NCBI GenBank assembly: GCA_964235615.1
Contig: CAXSEE010000143.1
Coordinates: 1 to 11,441 of the forward strand
From: Lichenicoccus sp964235615
GTDB lineage: Bacteria > Pseudomonadota > Alphaproteobacteria > Acetobacterales > Acetobacteraceae
Length of the DNA stretch: 11,441 nucleotides
Direction: 5' to 3'
The translations under genes were made by a program, and so were the position numbers. The notes below the pieces were generated by a model. That model did not search any database and had not been told where the DNA came from. It saw only the letters and a program-made list of their open reading frames with translations. Shown here one piece after another: positions 1-6,701 of the stretch (position 1 is the first letter of the stretch; each line of letters starts with the position of its first letter).

Positions 1-1
1 G

Positions 2-721
2 GTTTTTCGCTGGATCAATGGCCGTGATCCGCGCCAATACGGCTTGGATTTCGGATTGTGGACACGGTCGATCGTGGCCACCCTAATCGAGCAGAAGTTC
101 GGCATCTACCTGGGTCTGACGGCGGTTGGCACGTTGCTGGCCGACTTGGGATTGACGCCGCAGAAGCCTCTGCAGCGCGCCTACCAACGTGATCCCGACG
201 CGATCGAGAGATGGGAGCACGAGCTATTTCCCAAAATTGTTGGACAGGCAAAGGCGGATGGCGGCGAGGTCTACTTCTGGGACGAGTTGGGGTTCCGCGC
301 CAATACGGTGCATGGCAAGACGTGGGCTGTGAAGGGGCAGACGCTGGTATTGCACCTACCATGGCGGGTTGAACGCAGAGCTGTTTGTCACCCTGCTCAA
401 GCGCATGATGAAACGCAGATCAAAGCCTGTGCATTTGGTTGTCGACGATCTCCCGGCCCACAGAACTGCACTGGTGAAGGCTTATGTTGGGTCAAACGAT
501 GGCATGCTGACCCTGCACTTCCTTCCTGGCTACGCACCCGATCTCAATCCCGACGAATTGGTTTGGAGCCACATCAAGCGTATCGGCGTGGCCAGATCGC
601 CGTTGCGACAGGGTGAAAAGCGGGCGGACAAAGTCGAGGCCCAACTCGCGGCAATCAAGCGCTTGCCGCAACTCGTGCGCTCATTCTTCCACTGAAGGTC
701 GCCTATATTAACGACTGCTGA
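2..721 (+). pseudogene. IS630-family transposase relic (5' end off window, internal deletion and frameshifts)
   Basis: DDE transposase of the IS630/Tc1-mariner superfamily, entering from before the window start. The first segment (reading from base 2) carries the family's GRDPRQYGLDFGLWTR and TPQKPLQRAYQRDP stretches and the first catalytic Asp in YFWDELGF. At about 347-352 the frame breaks. In the frame starting at 351 the protein resumes at CTYHGGLNAELFVTLL and continues through VVDDLPAH (second Asp) and HFLPGYAPDLNPDELVWSH (catalytic Glu) to a stop at 693-695. Compared with what I know of the family, roughly 20-25 codons between GQT and the CTY stretch are missing. A further shift just before the end is likely, because the usual last residues VAYINDC and their stop are readable at 698-721 in the original frame. 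All three acidic residues survive but cannot be made as one chain, so the element is dead. No terminal repeat could be assigned. Confidence 0.85.
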
Positions 722-824
722 GCAATAAAATAAGAGGAGAAAGGTGACTCTCAATCTCATCCTTAAATTTTTCATCTTTATGCGAATAAGACAGAAACAC
801 TTGTTTTATTGGACGGTCCATCTA

Positions 825-965
825 TCAAACCTTTACACTACTGTTCGATGCGTCATAAGGCGCAATCTTAGCGGTACGGCGGTCGAGGTTGGCTTGACCA
901 TACATCTGGCGCTTGAGGGTCTTCAGCCGGTCGATCTGTCCTTCGACCTGCCCGTTGCTCCATAC
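825..965 (-). pseudogene. ISL3-type transposase C-terminal stub
   Basis: Reading leftward in the frame whose stop is at 827-825, the sequence gives VWSNGQVEGQIDRLKTLKRQ followed by MYGQANLD. This is the conserved C-terminal block of ISL3-type DDE transposases, containing the catalytic Glu in GQVEGQ. Upstream of the Val codon (965) the same frame has no transposase character. The stub therefore holds only the last 45 or so codons, and the rest of the element has been lost. The tail after NLD (RRTAKIAPYDASNSSVKV) differs from the usual LLRxR ending, so the 3' end may also be altered. It points toward the IS630 relic, with about 100 bp of comparatively AT-rich spacer (722-824) in which I see no gene. 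The family call rests on motif memory; a related transposase family with the same C-terminal block is possible. Confidence 0.72.
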
Positions 966-1077
966 TCGGCCGGCGTGCCGATCCTGTAGGCGCCGGCTTC
1001 GTCGAGGTCGCGGATCGTCTGCTGCGACAGGTGGCCGTCCCTGTTGGCCGATCGCCCGGCTCGATGATCGCTAACAT
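962..1077 (-). pseudogene. Truncated acyl-CoA-dehydrogenase-like flavin monooxygenase (N-terminal fragment)
   Basis: A credible gene start lies 71 bp downstream of the CocE hydrolase stop: ATG at 1077-1075, preceded by AGGAG at a normal distance on the minus strand. It opens with MLAIIEPGDRP. After a frame change at roughly 1035-1050 it reads NRDGHLSQQTIRDLDEAG then AYRIGTPAEYG. This resembles the N-terminal helices of group D flavin monooxygenases with the acyl-CoA dehydrogenase fold (HsaA/HpaB-like proteins, with a pattern such as LPxxTIxxLxxAGLFRxxxPxxYGG). The match stops abruptly at the Tyr-Gly codons, where the ISL3 stub begins. A small internal deletion probably accounts for the frame change. 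It was presumably the next gene of the leftward catabolic operon, cut off by an insertion followed by a deletion. Identification from about 35 residues is tentative. Confidence 0.55.
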
Positions 1078-1148
1078 CGGTCAGTCTCCTGGCTCGCCTT
1101 TGCCGGCTGGGCACGGGCCGTCGTGAACGGGATGTCGGCAGCCTGTCT

Positions 1149-3017
1149 TCAGGTGTCGATGACCTTCATCGGCACGAGCAGATGGCTGTCGTAGCGGCCC
1201 CCGAAATGGATGCGATGGCCGCCCCGGTTGCGGTCGTCCGGCCCGACCGACTGCTGGCCGACCCAATCCGGCATCGCCTTTCCCGGGCCGCTCAGGGTGA
1301 TCATCTCCGGCGGATCGGCCGGGTCGAAGGTGTATCGATCGGCGGGGATGTCGATGGGGGCGATGCCGAGGGCCAGGGGGATGGCCTCGCTGTGGTAGGG
1401 CGAGATCGTCACCTGCAGGATCTCGCCGGCGTGGACCTTGAGGCCGATCGGCCACAGGCCGATCTCGACCGGCACAATCTCCCCCGGCGACAGCGGCCTT
1501 TCGCCGACGAGGTTGAGGAACGGCTCGGACGGCGTCGACAGCTCGGGATCGAGCTCGCGTCGGGACACGCGCAACATGCCCGTCGCCTGCAGCGGCAGGG
1601 ACATGCCGATATAAGGGTGGGGACGCACCAGCGTATCGCCGCCATCGGGGTCCAGCTTGCCCACCGTGACCCACAGGTCCATGTCGTCGGCGCCCTCCGC
1701 CTCCACCCAGAGCTTGAGCGCGCAGTAGCCGAGGATCTCGCTGTTCTCGGGTATCTTCACGCGGAACGCGGCGCCGGGGACCTGCTCCACGGCATAGGCC
1801 ACGCTCGCGGAGTCGGCCTGCGGCGTTGGGTCCAGGACGCCGTCGCGGGCCAGGAAGAGGGTCCGGTGGAGATAGTCGGCCGGGGGGAAGGCCTGGATCT
1901 CGCGCCCCAGCTCGTCCTCGCGGCCGGGATCGATCAGGGCAGCCCGGATCCTGGGCGTGCTCTCCCACCCGTTGTCGATGCCCTTCAGGTAGCGATCGAA
2001 GAAGCGCCGCAGGTCCTCGACGTATTCTGGGTCGTAGAAGTCGCGCCATTCGTGCGTGTTGTGGATGCGAAGCCACTTCTCCGTCGAGGCGATCTGGCGC
2101 CAGGCCGCGAACGTGCCCGCCGTGTGCAGGTCGTTGTCCCAGGAGGCGGCAATGTAGGCCGGAACGGTGATGCGCTCGAAGCGGGCCCGCTTGTCCTGCC
2201 AGTATCCCGTGAAGTCCTTCTCGGTGAGCGCCATCTTCGCGATGTCCTCGATGAGGTGCTCGCCGGGCAGCGCCTGGGTCAGAATGTCCGAGAACACCGG
2301 CTTCGGGATGCCGCCCCGGCCCACGAACTCGCGCAGGAGGTCCGAGGCACCCTCCCAGGGTGCGATCGCCGACAGGTGGGGAGGCTGCTCCGCCGCGATG
2401 AACCATTGCATGATCGCGAGCCACGAGTTCCCGGACATCCCGACATGGCCGTTCGACCATGGCTGTGCCGCTGCCCATTCGATGAAGTCGTGCCCGTCCT
2501 CGGCCTCCTGTCGCCCCATCCACTGGATGTGGCCGTCGGACCGGAAGGTGCCGCGTGCGTCAGGATGAAGGACCGTGTAGCCGTGCGCGACCCAGTATCC
2601 GGGATCGGCGGCCTCCCACTTCATGAGCTCGGTGGTGGCGTCGAGCGGAACGCCGGTGCGGTTGGGGAAGTCCTCCAGCCTGACGCAGCCGATGCTCTTG
2701 CCGAATGGTCCCCAGCTTACGATGGACGGGTACTGCCCGTCCTCGACCGGCCTCAGGATGTCCGTGCGGAGGACCGTGCCGTCCCGCAAGGTCATGGGGA
2801 CGTCCGGCTCGAACAGGATGTCGCACGTGAGCGGGCGCGCGCCCGGGCGCCGGAGATGGCCCTTAGGCAGGATCTGCCTGCCGTAGGTGGCATTATCGCG
2901 CGAGCGCGGCGCGGTGGGCGGGGTGGCGCGCCTGAACCAGACCTTCCGCGTCCCGCTGTCGCAAGGCACGTCGATCTGGCGGGAAATCGCTTCTTCGGGA
3001 AGGGCGTCCTGCGGCAT
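1149..3017 (-). CDS. CocE/NonD family serine hydrolase (peptidase S15 fold)
   Basis: Intact 622-residue protein of the CocE/NonD (X-Pro dipeptidyl-peptidase S15-like) family, which hydrolyses esters or amides such as cocaine, cephalosporin-type acyl amides and glutaryl-7-ACA. Substrate cannot be read here. The alpha/beta-hydrolase part begins with MTLRDGTVLRTDILRP (about residues 75-90). The nucleophile elbow is GMSGNSW, Ser195; the acid lies in SWDND (Asp294 or Asp296) and His322 lies in IHNTHEW. A C-terminal jelly-roll domain follows from about residue 390 (EILGYCALKLWVEAEG). No signal peptide, so cytoplasmic. The start at 3017 is chosen over an in-frame GTG at 3083 because AGGGAGA (3023-3029) sits at ideal spacing and the upstream residues have no family character. 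Its neighbours are aromatic-degradation genes, so an aryl ester or amide substrate is plausible. It is the only undamaged member of the leftward train besides the shortened dioxygenase. Confidence 0.9.
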   Translation of the reverse strand: MPQDALPEEAISRQIDVPCDSGTRKVWFRRATPPTAPRSRDNATYGRQILPKGHLRRPGARPLTCDILFEPDVPMTLRDGTVLRTDILRPVEDGQYPSIVSWGPFGKSIGCVRLEDFPNRTGVPLDATTELMKWEAADPGYWVAHGYTVLHPDARGTFRSDGHIQWMGRQEAEDGHDFIEWAAAQPWSNGHVGMSGNSWLAIMQWFIAAEQPPHLSAIAPWEGASDLLREFVGRGGIPKPVFSDILTQALPGEHLIEDIAKMALTEKDFTGYWQDKRARFERITVPAYIAASWDNDLHTAGTFAAWRQIASTEKWLRIHNTHEWRDFYDPEYVEDLRRFFDRYLKGIDNGWESTPRIRAALIDPGREDELGREIQAFPPADYLHRTLFLARDGVLDPTPQADSASVAYAVEQVPGAAFRVKIPENSEILGYCALKLWVEAEGADDMDLWVTVGKLDPDGGDTLVRPHPYIGMSLPLQATGMLRVSRRELDPELSTPSEPFLNLVGERPLSPGEIVPVEIGLWPIGLKVHAGEILQVTISPYHSEAIPLALGIAPIDIPADRYTFDPADPPEMITLSGPGKAMPDWVGQQSVGPDDRNRGGHRIHFGGRYDSHLLVPMKVIDT

Positions 3018-3022
3018 CGTTG

Positions 3023-3029
3023 TCTCCCT
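3023..3029 (-). promoter_or_regulatory. Ribosome binding site of the CocE hydrolase
   Basis: On the minus strand AGGGAGA lies five bases before ATG at 3017. It decides the start in favour of MPQDALPEE over the longer in-frame opening beginning at 3083. Confidence 0.75.
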
Positions 3030-3105
3030 AAGTTTCATGGTTGGGCTTGTCGTCGTGCGGATCGTCTTGAAGGAGACCGTCACCGCATCTTGTCGATGGC
3101 ATCGA

Positions 3106-3855
3106 TCACAGGAAGATGAAGGCGTTGGGCAGAATGTTCAGGCTGCTGCCGGTGCCGCGGTCATAAAGGATGATAGTCGGGTGACCGACGTAGGCGACGC
3201 CGAAGCTGTCGGTCAGCCAGGAGGCAGAGAGCATAATTCGGATCCGGATGGCCCTTGGTGAGATCGGGATAGCTGCTCGACGTGTAGTTGGCGGCGGCGC
3301 GGATCCAGGTCGACATCCGGCCCGGCGCCGCGTTGACCCGATACCCGGTCCGGGCTCAGCGCGCGTTGAACGCCGACCTTCGTGTAGAAGGAGTTGGGAA
3401 GGTATACCTTGACGTTCACTCCTGGTGTGGGAAGCGAGGGGATGTTCTCGCCGTTCTCATAGCTGATGGCCGCGCTGATGCCATCCTCGGCGAGGGCGTC
3501 GCACAGGCCGAAGAGTCCTTGATCCAGGGTGTTGACCGCACCCGGAAGCGGCATGACCCATCCCCTCGGCTTGAGCTGATCTGCCAAGGCGTAGGGGTTC
3601 TGCGGCTGGAACGGTGGCGTTGGAATCGTGTAGGCCGCGACCGTTCCCGCACCACCGATGCCTGCTGCCGGTGGGGTTGGCTGTTGAGGTCCGGTCTGGA
3701 TGTCCAAGGTCGCCTACGGACGGATCGGCCGCGAAGACCGGTTCCACCGATGCTCCGAGCAACATCGGGGACACGGCGCATAGCGTCCTGGAGCACCTGG
3801 CACTTGAGCCACATGATCCAGCCATCGGAGTCAAGTCGATCATCATTTTTCTCAT
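3106..3855 (-). pseudogene. Degraded OprB-type carbohydrate porin
   Basis: An outer-membrane porin reduced to about 250 codons spread over three frames; intact relatives are around 500 residues. Segment 1 (3855 to about 3712) starts at MRKMMIDL and ends a signal-like region with VFAADPSV. Segment 2 (to about 3350) reads ATLDIQTGPQQPTPP, NPYALADQLKPRGWVMPLPG and LPTPGVNVKVYLP, then NSFYTKVGVQRALSPD. Segment 3 (to about 3210) reads GYRVNAAPGRMSTWIRAAAN and YTSSSYPDLTKGHPDPNYA. Segment 4 runs to the stop at 3108-3106: VGHPTIILYDRGTGSSLN then ILPNAFIFL, a terminal beta-strand with a hydrophobic end typical of porins. In intact relatives as I remember them, long stretches lie between segments 2 and 3 and inside segment 2, so several internal deletions are inferred as well as frameshifts. 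It sits between the dioxygenase and the CocE hydrolase on the same strand. It cannot make a functional barrel. Confidence 0.78.
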
Positions 3856-3972
3856 GGTTTCTTCTAAATCGGCATGGTCTTGCGCCAGCCTTTTCGATTT
3901 CTTTTTCTGGTAGATGCTGACCGCGCGACCGCAAAGTGCGGCGGGTTGCGCTTCGGGATCTTGATGCGGAGT

Positions 3973-4755
3973 CTAGCTGCCGGAGCTGAAGCCCGAGTAA
4001 TGGGACAACCACTCCACGGGCGGCATGACGCCCCACCTGTTGATCAGGTCCGGATTGCCGATGCTCCATGTTCGCGGCCGGAAGCCGGTGTCGTTCTCGA
4101 TGACCTCCATCTCGGTGCAGCATTCCACCAGGATGCCGCCTCGATCGACGTGGTAGCTGTAGATGTTGTCCCCGGCGCCGTGGCGGCCAGGCCCGAACAG
4201 CAGCTTCTGCCCGGCGACGTCGAGCGTGTCGCCCAGCGCCAGGAAGTCGGTGAAGCGCCAGAACGCCCAGGCGTAATGATGCAGGCCGGGCTTGGAGTCC
4301 TTGATCAGGCTGCAGGTATGATGTTGCCTGTTGCCTGCCCGCATGAAGCAGAGTTCGCCACCCTCGGTGCGGTCGCTCACCTGTAGGCCCAGGATGGCGT
4401 TGAGTTGGGCCGCGAGGCGTTCGGTGTCGGTGGTCTTGGGCCCGACATGATCCAGCTTGCGCGGGGCGACGCCGGCCGTAGCGTAGCGGATCGGCTGATC
4501 GGTCGGGACCGGGGTGTGGATCTCGAACACCAGCCCCTCGTCCGACGCCAGGGTGACGGAGGCGTCCATGATGTCGAGCGAGGGCGCACGCGACAGGACC
4601 CGCCAGCCGGCATCCCTCGCGCGGCCCGCTGCCGCCTCCACCGCATCGGCGTCGTAGGCCTCCAGGCCGATCGACACCACGCCGCCGGGTGTGCCGGGCC
4701 GTGGCACCGGAACCGCCAAGCTCATGACGCCCATCCCGCTGATCAGGTACGACAC
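3973..4755 (-). CDS. Type I extradiol (VOC-fold) ring-cleavage dioxygenase, shortened N-terminal domain
   Basis: A 260-residue vicinal-oxygen-chelate protein related to 2,3-dihydroxybiphenyl 1,2-dioxygenase and other catecholic ring-cleaving enzymes that use Fe(II). The C-terminal catalytic domain is complete. Metal ligands are probably His103 (LDHVGPKTTD), one of His159/His160 (GLHHYAW) and Glu211 (LVECCTEM); a His pair in RQHHTCSLI (145/146) matches the usual catalytic His region. It ends HYSGFSSGS. GTG at 4755 is chosen because GGAGGA precedes it by six bases. The N-terminal domain is only about 80 residues: ISGMGVMSLAVP, which looks like the first strand, is followed almost at once by GTPGGVVSIGLEAY, which looks like the last strand of that module. 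About 35-40 residues seem to be missing in frame. It may be inactive or unstable. It is the first gene of the leftward operon, downstream of a divergent control region. Confidence 0.82.
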   Translation of the reverse strand: MSYLISGMGVMSLAVPVPRPGTPGGVVSIGLEAYDADAVEAAAGRARDAGWRVLSRAPSLDIMDASVTLASDEGLVFEIHTPVPTDQPIRYATAGVAPRKLDHVGPKTTDTERLAAQLNAILGLQVSDRTEGGELCFMRAGNRQHHTCSLIKDSKPGLHHYAWAFWRFTDFLALGDTLDVAGQKLLFGPGRHGAGDNIYSYHVDRGGILVECCTEMEVIENDTGFRPRTWSIGNPDLINRWGVMPPVEWLSHYSGFSSGS

Positions 4756-4761
4756 GATACG

Positions 4762-4767
4762 TCCTCC
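4762..4767 (-). promoter_or_regulatory. Ribosome binding site of the extradiol dioxygenase
   Basis: On the minus strand GGAGGA is followed six bases later by GTG (4755-4753). This supports the GTG start over in-frame ATGs further in (MGV, MSL) and over an upstream in-frame start at 4863 that adds 36 residues without family resemblance. Confidence 0.75.
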
Positions 4768-5011
4768 ATGCCCGTGTCCGCCTGCCGCGGACTTGGGGCG
4801 CGCTACTCCGATCGCGGGATCCACCGCGAACTCGGCCCGGCTTGAACATCTCGAGAAGGCCAATGCCCGGTCATGAACGATTGGGACGCCATGGCCGTGG
4901 CGGATGCGTCTGCAGGGCTCGTCCGCGCGCAGGAATCTGACAGGGGTCCAATGGAGCCGCGCGCCTTCGATCCGAAATCAGTCACGCATGCCCCTTGCGC
5001 TCCGTCAAGAA

Positions 5012-5021
5012 CTTTCGAAAA
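5012..5021. promoter_or_regulatory. Candidate operator: palindromic core TTTCGAAAA
   Basis: CTTTCGAAAA contains the perfect palindrome TTTCGAAA (5013-5020), 38 bases before the alpha/beta hydrolase start. The nine-base string TTTCGAAAA recurs at 6584-6592 before the FAD hydroxylase. An AT-rich match of this kind in GC-rich DNA, at two promoter positions of one cluster, suggests a binding site. Which protein binds is unknown. Confidence 0.4.
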
Positions 5022-5058
5022 TGAGCGAACGGTTGTCTTGCTCGTCCGGAGGGGATGA

Positions 5059-5832
5059 ATGACGGTTGGCGACGTGGTCATGATCCACGGCACCTGGCAT
5101 GGCGGATGGTGCTGGGCGCAGGTAGCCTCGCTCCTGGGCGAGAAGGGCTGGCGGGTCCTGCATCCGTCCCTGGCCGGCTGCTCGGATCGGGCTCACCTGC
5201 TCGGGCCGTCGCTCTCGATCGCCGTGATGGCGGCGGATCTGCTCGCAGCCGTCGAGGCCGCCGGCATGAAGCGGTTCACCCTGGTGGCGCACAGCTCAGG
5301 CGGCATGGTGGCGTCCGACCTCGTCCGCATCGCCCGCAACCGCATCGACCGTGTCGTCCTTCTGGACGCCGTGGTACCGTTGGCAGGGGAGGCCGGGTTC
5401 GATGCCTATCCGGACGAGGACCGGCGATGGCGCATCGCCCATGCCGCCAGGCTGCGGGACTGCGCCGTGATCCCGGTGCCGGACGAGCTGCCCGAGGTCT
5501 GGGGCCTGGCCGATGCACGGTTCGGCTGGGTGCGCGGGCGCCTGGCGCCGCATCCCATGGCCGCCTTCACGACCCCTGCCGCCGGCTGGGGTCGCGGTGG
5601 CGGGCGGGAGCCGCCGGTCACCTACGTGTCCTGCAACAGGCCGCCGCACCCGATCCTCGACGTCTCGAAGCGCCGCGTCCGGGCCCGGCCGCACTGGGCC
5701 TGGATCGACGTCGACGAGCCCCACGACTGCATGCTCACTAACCCGGCCCTGACCGCGGAGCTGGTGGCGTGCGCGTCCGGCCGGGCGCAGCAGGAACCCG
5801 GCGATGCGATCGGGCCGGGCGGGTGCTGCTGA
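5059..5832 (+). CDS. Alpha/beta hydrolase, EstC/plant-esterase type
   Basis: A 257-residue cytoplasmic alpha/beta hydrolase. It starts with MTVGDVVMIHGTWHGGWCW; the HGTWHGGWCW oxyanion-hole loop marks the EstC / hydroxynitrile-lyase-like group of small esterases. The nucleophile elbow is VAHSSGG with Ser79 as probable nucleophile (the family usually has GHSxGG; here Ala replaces the first Gly). LLDAVVP follows at 101-107, and a C-terminal PHDCMLTNP provides the catalytic His222. The catalytic Asp is not obvious to me. The start at 5059 is preferred over an out-of-frame ATG at 5055 because it gives the whole conserved protein and has GGAGGGG upstream. In this cluster it could cleave an aryl ester or the product of ring opening. 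The stop codon TGA shares its last base with the ATG of the GntR gene, so the two are translationally linked. Confidence 0.87.
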   Translation: MTVGDVVMIHGTWHGGWCWAQVASLLGEKGWRVLHPSLAGCSDRAHLLGPSLSIAVMAADLLAAVEAAGMKRFTLVAHSSGGMVASDLVRIARNRIDRVVLLDAVVPLAGEAGFDAYPDEDRRWRIAHAARLRDCAVIPVPDELPEVWGLADARFGWVRGRLAPHPMAAFTTPAAGWGRGGGREPPVTYVSCNRPPHPILDVSKRRVRARPHWAWIDVDEPHDCMLTNPALTAELVACASGRAQQEPGDAIGPGGCC

Positions 5833-6539
5833 TGGAAACGCCGAAGGCTGGCGACGGCGACGATGCCCGGAAGGGCAGGTTCCGCACCATCAACGCCAAT
5901 CTCCACAGCCTGCTGCGCAACGACATCCTCGACGGCCAGCTGGAGCCGGGCAACAGGCTGCGGTTCGACGACCTGCGCAGGCGCTACGTGGTCACCGTGA
6001 GCCCGTTGCGCGAGGCGCTGATGCGTCTCGCGTCGGAAGGCCTGGTGGTGCTGGAGGAGCACAAGGGCTTCCGCGTCGCCATGGTGTCCAGGGCGCAGCT
6101 CGAGGACATCACCTTATCCCGCCGGGCCATCGAGCCGATCGCCATCCAGCGGTCCATCGCGCTGGGCGACGGAGCCTGGAGGGATCGGGTCTTGGGCGCC
6201 TTCGACGCCCTCGCGGCGTGCCCGATGCAGACTCCCGTCGGCCTGCTCGACGAGACCTGGGAGGAGCGTCATCGCACGTTCCATGAGGCCCTCTACGCCG
6301 CCTGCGACTCGATCTGGCTGAACGGCTTCTGTCGGCTGCTCTACGACCAGGGCGAGCGTTATCGCCGCCTGTGGTTCCGCCGGTTCGGGACGACGCGGGA
6401 CGTGCTGGGGGAACACCGCACCCTAATGCAGACCGTCGTCTCGGGCGATGCCGAGGCGGCCACCTTGTGCATCCAGCGACACATCTCGCAGACCACGGCG
6501 TCCCTGCTGGCGGTGATGCCGGAAACGCCGCCTGGCTGA
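5832..6539 (+). CDS. GntR family transcriptional regulator with FCD ligand-binding domain
   Basis: A 235-residue FadR-subfamily regulator. The N-terminal winged helix (about residues 18-83) contains LRNDILDGQLEPGNRLRF and the recognition-helix stretch VTVSPLREALMRLASEGLV, ending with the wing sequence EEHKGFRVA. The FCD all-helical domain (about 90-225) shows the usual metal/ligand histidines: His151 in HRTFHEAL, His195 in LGEHRTLM and His217 in CIQRHISQT. His147 occupies the place normally held by Asp. FCD regulators typically sense small organic acids and repress neighbouring catabolic operons. The start ATG at 5832 overlaps the TGA of the hydrolase; an in-frame GTG at 5769 would lie inside the hydrolase gene and adds no family sequence. 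Likely targets are the divergent region upstream and the hydroxylase promoter downstream, where the repeated TTTCGAAAA core lies. Confidence 0.92.
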   Translation: METPKAGDGDDARKGRFRTINANLHSLLRNDILDGQLEPGNRLRFDDLRRRYVVTVSPLREALMRLASEGLVVLEEHKGFRVAMVSRAQLEDITLSRRAIEPIAIQRSIALGDGAWRDRVLGAFDALAACPMQTPVGLLDETWEERHRTFHEALYAACDSIWLNGFCRLLYDQGERYRRLWFRRFGTTRDVLGEHRTLMQTVVSGDAEAATLCIQRHISQTTASLLAVMPETPPG

Positions 6540-6557
6540 GGACCGAGTCCCGGTCCT
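6539..6557. terminator. Perfect hairpin after the GntR gene (terminator or operator dyad)
   Basis: AGGACCG (6539-6545), a five-base loop and CGGTCCT (6551-6557) form a perfect seven-pair stem starting at the last base of the GntR stop codon. No T-run follows, so intrinsic termination is uncertain. The same symmetry could serve as a regulator half-site pair in front of the hydroxylase. Confidence 0.4.
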
Positions 6558-6582
6558 TCCGGATGGCCGGGGTCGACTTCCA

Positions 6583-6592
6583 TTTTCGAAAA
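6583..6592. promoter_or_regulatory. Candidate operator: ten-base perfect palindrome TTTTCGAAAA
   Basis: This perfect AT-rich palindrome lies 110 bases before the FAD hydroxylase start in an otherwise GC-rich gap. It shares TTTCGAAAA with 5013-5021 upstream of the alpha/beta hydrolase. A site for the locally encoded GntR regulator is possible, although classical FadR-type sites look different. Confidence 0.4.
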
Positions 6593-6701
6593 CGCCTAGG
6601 ATGCCGGGCCGAGGACGGCGCGAGACCATGCGGGGATCGGAAAGGGTCATGACGGTGCGCGATCTGTTCAGGGAGACCCCGTTTCCGATGAGGCACGATG
6701 C

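Larger units (their letters stand above)
4756..5058. promoter_or_regulatory. Divergent intergenic control region between dioxygenase and hydrolase operons
   Basis: About 300 bp between two divergent starts with no convincing gene: the short open frames here match no family I know. It must hold the promoters for the leftward train (dioxygenase, porin, CocE hydrolase) and the rightward train (alpha/beta hydrolase, GntR regulator). I could not assign a firm -35/-10 pair. The most distinctive element is the AT-rich palindrome at 5012-5021 near the rightward start. GGAGGGG at 5048-5054 is the ribosome binding site for the gene starting at 5059. A GntR regulator encoded one gene away is the obvious candidate to bind here. 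Confidence 0.5.

Noticed and set aside
811..819. Short palindrome GGACGGTCC between the two left IS relics
   Set aside because: Nine bases with a one-base centre is too short to call an operator, hairpin or IS end.
744..989. Small plus-strand open frame of 81 codons
   Set aside because: It runs through the AT-rich spacer and is antisense to the ISL3 stub; no motif or convincing homology.
1081..2523. Open frame of 480 codons on the minus strand overlapping the CocE hydrolase
   Set aside because: Same-strand alternative frame of the real gene, Arg/Pro/Gly-rich with no motifs.
1182..3119. Long open frame of 645 codons on the plus strand opposite the CocE hydrolase
   Set aside because: It is antisense to a strongly conserved protein with catalytic motifs, its composition is Arg/Gly/Val-rich without recognisable domains, and it arises from GC-biased third positions.
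3416..4849. Open frame of 477 codons on the minus strand across the dioxygenase and porin
   Set aside because: An out-of-frame reading of the dioxygenase and porin relic; it shows no domain of its own.
4756..4863. N-terminal extension of the dioxygenase to 4863
   Set aside because: The extension shows no VOC sequence, and GGAGGA with GTG at 4755 gives a well-supported start.
5055..5741. Plus-strand frame starting four bases before the alpha/beta hydrolase
   Set aside because: It is the +1 shadow; the 5059 frame carries HGTWHGGWCW, the nucleophile elbow and the catalytic His.
5769..5831. Longer GntR start inside the hydrolase gene
   Set aside because: The extra 21 residues are not family-like and ATG 5832 overlaps the upstream stop in the usual coupled manner.
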